Source of the DNA: Tetradesmus obliquus
Taxonomy: Eukaryota > Chlorophyta > Chlorophyceae > Sphaeropleales > Scenedesmaceae
DNA: 64,000 nucleotides
Assembly: GCA_030272155.1 (NCBI GenBank)
Contig: CP126202.1
Location: 124,001-188,000 of the forward strand
Direction of reading: 5' to 3'
Under the pieces are notes generated by a model. That model was not told the DNA's origin and ran no database searches. It saw only the letters and a program-made list of their open reading frames with translations. Of the stretch, positions 59,123 through 64,000 are shown one piece after another. Numbering within the stretch: position 1 is the first letter of the stretch; every line of letters begins with the position of its first letter. The translations under genes were made by a program, and so were the position numbers.

Positions 59123-59262
59123 TCACCCCTGCATCTCGGCATCCCCACTCTCCTTCGGGCCAAACACGCGCAGGTTGTGGTCCCCGCCTCCCACCAGGAT
59201 GCTGCCGGCCTTGGGCCCCCAGGCCAGGCTCAGCAGGCCCTTCTTAGGCAGGTCGGGGAAGG
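59123..59262 (-). repeat. Stop-side echo of the PRP19 terminal exon
   Basis: About 140 bp encode the C-terminal blade again ([26 protein letters not shown]), then PKESGDAEMQG and its own stop, against [10 protein letters not shown] in the intact exon. No acceptor stands at the start of the copy. Confidence 0.92.
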
Positions 59263-59387
59263 GCGACGGCACACAGGCAACACTGCTGCTTGCACAGCTC
59301 TGATGCAACCACCCTTCCGTCCACCTCCGCCTGATGCGCACCCCACCCGATACACAAGCCGACCGACACCAAAACCTCACCGGTGCA

Positions 59388-60793
59388 CTACTCCTGCATC
59401 TCAGCATCAGTTGCTGCTGACCCAAACACCCTCAGGTTGTGGTCCCCGCCTCCAACCAGGATGCTGCCGGCCTTGGGCCCCCAGGCCAGGCTCAGCAGGC
59501 CCTTCTTAGGCAGGTCGGGGAAGGCCTTGACCAGGGCCCAGTCCTGCTTGGGCGCGTACACGCGCAGGTCGGCGCCGCCCACCGCCAGGAACTGGCTGCT
59601 GGCGTCAAAGGCCACGGCGCGGCAGGCCGGCTCGTCGTAGGGGCGCAGCTCCCTGCAGGAAAAAATTACATCAGCAGCAGGTCTGGCTCAGTGACCAGCA
59701 CAGTGCGACAGCGTGCGGTGGCCGGCTTGTTGTAGGGCTGCAGCTCCCTGTGCAGCCGTTTGTGAAACTGCAGAGTAATAGGTGGCAGCTGTGCCTTGCA
59801 AAAGCCACGCCCCGCAGCTCCCTGCGGTGAAGACGATGGAGCGGTACAATGTGTGGCAGAGTGCAGCCGAGCAAAGGGCGGTGCGATGAAGTGTGGTCAA
59901 ATGACAAGCGGTTGTCCTACCTGGCTTGGAATGCAGAAGCGGTGAACCCCAAGCAGCACCAAATCAAAATGCTACACAACCCTCGTGCAAACTGCTGCTC
60001 CCCTCAGACAATAAGCGGAAAAGAGCTCCATGTTTTGAGCGTCAGTTCGCATAATTTATGCATCACAGGGGTTGGGAGACCACATCAGCTGTGTGCAAAC
60101 AGCAACGTTGTTGCCACAGCATTTTCCGTCGAGAGCCACGCTGCCCTCAGCCAGCCCACAAACTATACACAACTGACACGCAGCAGCAGTACCCCCGCAG
60201 CACTCACTTGATGCACTTCATCTTGCGCAGGTCCCACACGCTCACACCGTCAGCAGCCACGTGGTAGCCGTTCTCACTGAAGCTCACGACCACTGTGCTT
60301 GTTCACGTTCAAAAACCAATCTCTGCCACACAAGACGTCCTGCCAGGCTGCTAGAAAAGACGTAGCGACTTAAAGCGACAAGGTAAACGAAAAATTTCGC
60401 AAAACAGTATTCCGCGGATGCACTCACTTGATGCACTTCATCTTGCGCAGGTCCCACACGCTCACGCCATCCGCAGCCACAGCCGCCACGTGGTAGCCGT
60501 TCTCGCTGAAGCTCACACCACTCAGGGGGGAGCCGCCGCCAGCCTCAAAGCCTGTGACAGCCTTCTGCTGGCGCATCTCCCAGATCTGAGCCTTGGCATC
60601 TGCGGTGCCAGTGACCAGCAGCAGGCCGTCGGGGTGGAAGCCGGTGCAGGTGTAGGCCGCTGCCGCGCCGGAGCACTGCAGGGCACCCAAGGAAGACAGA
60701 ACAAGCAGCAGCAGTACAAGCAAAGGCATCAAACAAGGCGGGAGATGGAGTAGAAGCCGGTGCAGATGCAGCGCACCGGCACCGCAAGGAGGT

Positions 60794-60835
<42 letters not shown>

Positions 60836-62323
60836 GCAAGACTAAGAGCAGGGTGTGACCAGCAGCAGTCCATCAGGGTGTGAGCCGGCGCAGGTGTAGC
60901 CTGCAATCACACCAAAGCACTGCCGGGGACACAAGGAAAAAGGAACAAGCAGCAGCACCAGCAGCATCGGGGCAACACAGGAGGCGGAGAGGAGGGTCGC
61001 GCAGGTGCAACCGATAGCGGCACCGGAGCACTGCATAAAGGAGCGGCAGCAGCTGTGCAACATGACACACGGCTAGGCTTGTGAATGCACGCAGTTCGCC
61101 GCGGATGCCAGTGACAGGGAAGAACCCTGTGTCACCCGCGCACCTGCTTCAGGCACGCCGTGTGGGCCAAGTCCCGCCAGGCCCAGCTGGCGTCGCTGGA
61201 CAAACACATCTCCGACCCACCGTCCCTACACCGCACAAACAATACCTTTTCATCTGCTGCACGCACCTGCTTCAGGCACGCCGCGTTGTTCAGGTCCCAC
61301 CAAGCCCAGCTGGCGTCGTCGCTCACGCTGACGGCGTACTTGCGGCTGGGGTGCAGCGCCAGCCCCCGCACCTCGCCGGCATGCTCCTCACCCACAGCAG
61401 CACACTCCCAGCTGCCAAACGCGCCCTCCTCTGCACAGCAGAAGCAGCAGCTGCAGACGTCAGGCGCAGCTCACTTGGCGCCACTGCACAGCCGCAGCTG
61501 GCATTGTAACTGATCATTGGCGGGCAAGCAGCCACAGCAACGGCACTGCCTGCGGCTGCTGTAGCTGGCACAGCACAGAAGCTGCGCCACGCAGCACAGC
61601 CTGCCATGCATACCACTGCCAGATGTGGCTGCTGGTCTGTCAGCGCAGCCGCCGTGTTGCCAAGCTGCCTCACAACCAGCCAGGCGCACAGCCGCCCCCT
61701 GCCAAGCCCTCCTCCCCCGTGCACCTGCGTCGCCCGCCGCGCTGTGCTTCCAGAACTTGACTGTCTTGTCATTGATGGTGGTCAGCAGAAGGCTGCCTTT
61801 GCCCCATACCGCTGCATTGTGCAAGACCTGCCATGCACACACCAACCCCCTGCCAAAACTGCCCGTTGCAGTGACAATCAACTTGTGCCATACGCGCCAA
61901 CACACACATTTGCAGCGGCCAGCCACACGGAGTCACCATCACACGGCCCTGTTGAGCATGCATCTAAGCTTGCTCTCACCTGCGTCCCCCGCCGCGCTGT
62001 GCTTCCAAAACCTGACTGTCTTGTCATTGCTGGCGGTCAGCAGCAAGCTGTCCTCGCCCCACACGGCAGCAGTCACGCGCTTGGAGTGGCCGGTGAGTGC
62101 AGGCAGCTGGCGCTGCGCTGCCAGGTCAAACAGCTGCACCGTGGCGTCAGCGCCGCAGCTGGCCAGCAGGTTGGTCTGCGGCGCGGTGGCAGCAGCAGCA
62201 ACAGCAGCAGCAGCAGCGGCAGCAGGGTTGTGAAGCAAGAGCAGGCACATTCAGCCACGTCAAACAGCTGCACGGTGGCGTCAGCGCCGCGGCTGGCCAG
62301 CAGGTTGGTCGGCGGCGCGGTGG

Positions 62324-62360
<37 letters not shown>

Positions 62361-64000
62361 GGCAGCAGCAGGGTTGTGAGGCAAGAGCAGGCACATTGAG
62401 CCACGTCAAACAGCTGCACGGTGGCGTCAGCGCCGTAGCTGGCCAGCAGGTTGGTCTGCGGTGAGGTGGCAGCAGCAGCAGCGGCAGCAGGCAGGGTGTG
62501 AGGCGAGCGCAGGTGCGGTGAGCAGCAGGCAGGGGGGTGATGGCTTGTGACGCTGTGCCGACGTGCCACGCGCACATACAGCAGCACAACAGCTGCTGCT
62601 GCAGAGGGGCACAGAAGGCTTGAAAGGCTGCATTACACTCGACACGTGCCCTTCCTGGTCTGCGACACATGTCAGCTGTACCAACTGACTATCTCCCTCT
62701 ACTGCTGCTCTGTGTGCTGGTTACTGTCCTGCTGCCCTCCTTACAATCAGATGGGCAGGTCATAACACTTCAACAACACGGCCAGCCAATGTCACCTGTG
62801 TGGGGCACAACGCCAGCGCGGTGATGCCCCTGCTTGTGTGTGACAAACCTGTAACAACACCGAATGTAGCTCTGCTTCTTTCAGGCTGCTCTTCCAGTTG
62901 CTGCTGTCCTGCTGCTGTCTTCCTGTTGCTCTTTATAAAACAGATAAGAATGCTCGACGACGCGCAATCGCCAGCCAGCCGCACCTGTGTGGGGTGCAGT
63001 GCCAGCGCCGTGATGCCGGGCTGTGTGGTCTTGTGCAGCGGGAAGGAGCCCGTGAGCGTGTAGGAGCCCAGCTGCTCAACACTGGCGGTGCCCTCCGGCA
63101 CGGCACGCTTGCGGCGGCCAGACGACAGCGCCGCGTTGGTCTGCGCACACAAGGAGAAAAGCGGCAACGCGTGAGCAGGGGAAGGTACAGTAACAATGCA
63201 GTGAAGAACACTGGTGAAAGTTGCATGCTCCAAGGGTAAAGCAGACAGCACTTTGCTGCCCCCGGAGACACGGCCGCTGCAAGCGCGCCGCGTTGGTATA
63301 GACGCAGCAAAAGAGCGGCAGACAGAGAAAGCGGCAAGAGTGTGATGCAGTGCACAAGGCTGGTAGAGGCGCAAACATGTGTGGTACAGCCAATCAGGCA
63401 GCACACTGCCCGCAAGCTGCCTGTCAGATCGGCATGATCTGCTGTGCACAGCTCCTGCCCAAGCCACCAACCTGGGCAAGTAGTGCAATCGCATCATCGC
63501 AGCATCCCCAGCGCCTCCTGCCAGCTGCGCTGCAATATGTCCTACGATTACCGCGTCAACAAAACGACAAGGCAACCACACTTCCCCCCCACCTGGTCCA
63601 GCACTGCACCCATTCCTGGCCCAGCGGCCCCTGCTTACTGCGCTGTGATATGTTGCTAAAACCCAAGCCTCAACCGCCTGAACACACAGCACATGCGCCC
63701 TAATCTTCCCTCACCTGGTCCAGCACCGCAATGACGTCCTGCCCCAGGGCCTCCTGCTTGCTGCGCTTGGCCGGCCCGCCAGCCGCCTCCTCCTCCTCCC
63801 CGGCCCGCTTGCGCGCCTCAGCAGCAGCCTCCATCTCAGCGCGCATGTCCTCGCGCAGCGTCGTGAGAGCGGCACGTGCCTCGTCGCGCTCGCGGATGAG
63901 GCGCGCGATAACGCGGCAGGCAGCATCATGCTGGTACAGCGCGTGGCTCAGCTCCTGGCGCACCTGTGGGTACAGAAAATCGTGCGAAACATAGAGCGTG
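59388..64000 (-). CDS. PRP19: Pre-mRNA-processing factor 19 (PRP19), coiled coil and WD40 part; U-box outside window
   Basis: Ubiquitin ligase and core of the NineTeen complex, needed for spliceosome activation. Six exons in the window join in phase to 425 residues: 63715-63963, 62985-63140, 61980-62175, 61267-61430, 60428-60675, 59388-59652 (TAG). In order: the Prp19 tetramer coiled coil [57 protein letters not shown] blades [125 protein letters not shown]. This matches plant PRP19/MAC3 nearly blade for blade. The N-terminal U-box exon(s) lie beyond 64000. One snoRNA-like element sits in the last intron. Every exon from 63140 down has echoes. Confidence 0.94.
59712..59830 (-). repeat. Acceptor-side echoes of PRP19 terminal exon
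   Basis: GGCCGGCTTGTTGTAGGGCT and GCAGCTCCCTG at ~59719-59751, and CCCCGCAGCTCCCTGCGGTG at ~59810, copy the exon start and acceptor (ELRPYDEPA region). Confidence 0.8.
60000..60071 (-). ncRNA. Intronic C/D-box snoRNA-like element, copy 5
   Basis: A 72-nt element on the sense strand of PRP19 intron 59653-60427. CCCCT/AGGGG ends, C-like box GTGATGC, D'-type CTGA, guide segment CTTTTCCGCTTATTGT, D box CTGA. It differs from copy 4 at only a few internal positions. Confidence 0.75.
60206..60290 (-). repeat. Donor-side echo of PRP19 exon 60428-60675
   Basis: The exon end ([20 protein letters not shown], then KMKCIK and its GTGAGTG donor) recurs ~220 bp downstream. Relative to the intact exon it lacks a 9-bp repeat coding AVA. 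Confidence 0.93.
60740..61035 (-). repeat. Acceptor-side echoes of PRP19 exon 60428-60675, with (CAG)n
   Basis: Fragments encoding the exon start ([20 protein letters not shown]) recur at ~60751-60785, ~60856-60922 and ~60995-61031, in decreasing similarity. A CAG tract fills 60797-60837. Confidence 0.85.
61138..61205 (-). repeat. Donor-side echo of PRP19 exon 61267-61430
   Basis: Encodes [17 protein letters not shown] plus a GTGCGC donor, copying [17 protein letters not shown], ~130 bp downstream. Confidence 0.92.
61722..61825 (-). repeat. Donor-side echo of PRP19 exon 61980-62175
   Basis: Encodes [20 protein letters not shown], then AAGDA and a GTGCAC donor, copying [19 protein letters not shown] with AAGDA. 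The duplicated block includes the CATACCGCTGCATTG and 3' intron filler. Confidence 0.93.
62230..62480 (-). repeat. Two acceptor-side echoes of PRP19 exon 61980-62175
   Basis: Copies encoding [18 protein letters not shown] end (acceptor side) at 62309 and 62455, 134-146 bp apart, each with the same CAG-rich filler. The first ~50 bases of exon are almost unchanged. Confidence 0.95.
62788..62830 (-). repeat. Donor-side echo of PRP19 exon 62985-63140
   Basis: Encodes [11 protein letters not shown] plus a GTGACATTGGC donor, copying [11 protein letters not shown], ~190 bp downstream. Confidence 0.88.
63280..63302 (-). repeat. Short acceptor-side echo of PRP19 exon 62985-63140
   Basis: GCGCCGCGTTGGT recurs ~150 bp upstream of the exon start in gene direction, matching its first T-N-A-A codons. 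It is short, so confidence is moderate. Confidence 0.55.

Noticed and set aside
58156..59247. 363-codon + ORF between SDHAF4 and PRP19
   Set aside because: It runs antisense into the PRP19 terminal-exon echo and has no domain; it looks like open composition only.
4723..60071. Reading the 72-bp elements as MITEs or introner transposons
   Set aside because: Short inverted ends fit, but no target-site duplication is visible, all five are sense to their host genes, and the C/D-box layout with a conserved rRNA-complementary segment explains them better. Not fully excluded.
1..64000. Non-standard genetic code
   Set aside because: TAG, TGA and TAA each end recognisable proteins at the expected place (importin-5, SURF6, C2H2 gene) and none is needed as sense.
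1..64000. tRNA or rRNA genes
   Set aside because: I looked for the T-loop GGTTCGAAT-type motif and rRNA strings on both strands and saw none that folds convincingly.

Overview
This window is nuclear DNA from a green alga (Chlorophyta). The evidence is: spliced genes whose best matches are plant/algal forms (importin-5/KPNB3, a nitrile-specifier-like kelch protein, SURF6, SDHAF4, PRP19); GT-AG introns with almost every acceptor ending in CAG; TGTAA poly(A)-type signals downstream of several stops; heavy Ala/Gln/Ser homopolymers encoded by GCN/CAG; and very many CTG/CAG tracts. All three stops are used as stops, so the code is standard. The exact species cannot be named from the sequence.

Layout. 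1-7255 (+): C-terminal two-thirds of an importin-5 type karyopherin, 5' end outside the window. 8385-10247 (+): kelch-repeat protein. 10.25-19.1 kb: a gene-free interval between convergent genes, holding a hairpin-bearing 161-bp array (11.0-11.6 kb) and a 181/183-bp satellite of about 23 monomers (13.2-17.4 kb). 19149-25574 (-): a 1327-residue coiled-coil, Ala-rich protein. 27109-32116 (-): MYND-finger protein, structure only partly resolved. 35311-39836 (-): classical protein tyrosine phosphatase. 41101-44781 (-): SURF6/Rrp14 ribosome-biogenesis factor. 45266-48993 (+): C2H2-finger, polyQ/polyA protein. 49964-51514 (+): basic low-complexity protein. 53003-56253 (-): leucine-zipper-like protein. 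56632-57549 (+): SDHAF4. 59388-63963 and beyond (-): PRP19, N-terminal U-box outside the window. I joined exons by splice-site phase. Every resolved model gives an uninterrupted reading frame whose length is a multiple of three; the MYND gene is the exception.

Two patterns run across the genes. First, introns next to exons contain partial, same-strand copies of the neighbouring exon ('exon echoes'), each carrying one splice junction. Copies carrying the acceptor side lie upstream of the intact exon and copies carrying the donor or stop side lie downstream. I saw this in eight of the eleven genes with no clear exception. It fits local tandem duplication across exon-intron borders, and it leaves many decoy or alternative splice sites. 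Second, five 72-bp intronic elements, always on the sense strand of importin-5, SURF6 or PRP19, have the layout of a C/D-box snoRNA: terminal stem, C-like box, D' and D boxes. The sequence just before the D box is complementary to the conserved CAAUAAGCGGA segment near the 5' end of 25S/28S rRNA.

The genes form no pathway cluster. Most are housekeeping functions: nuclear import, rRNA processing, splicing, and mitochondrial complex II assembly.
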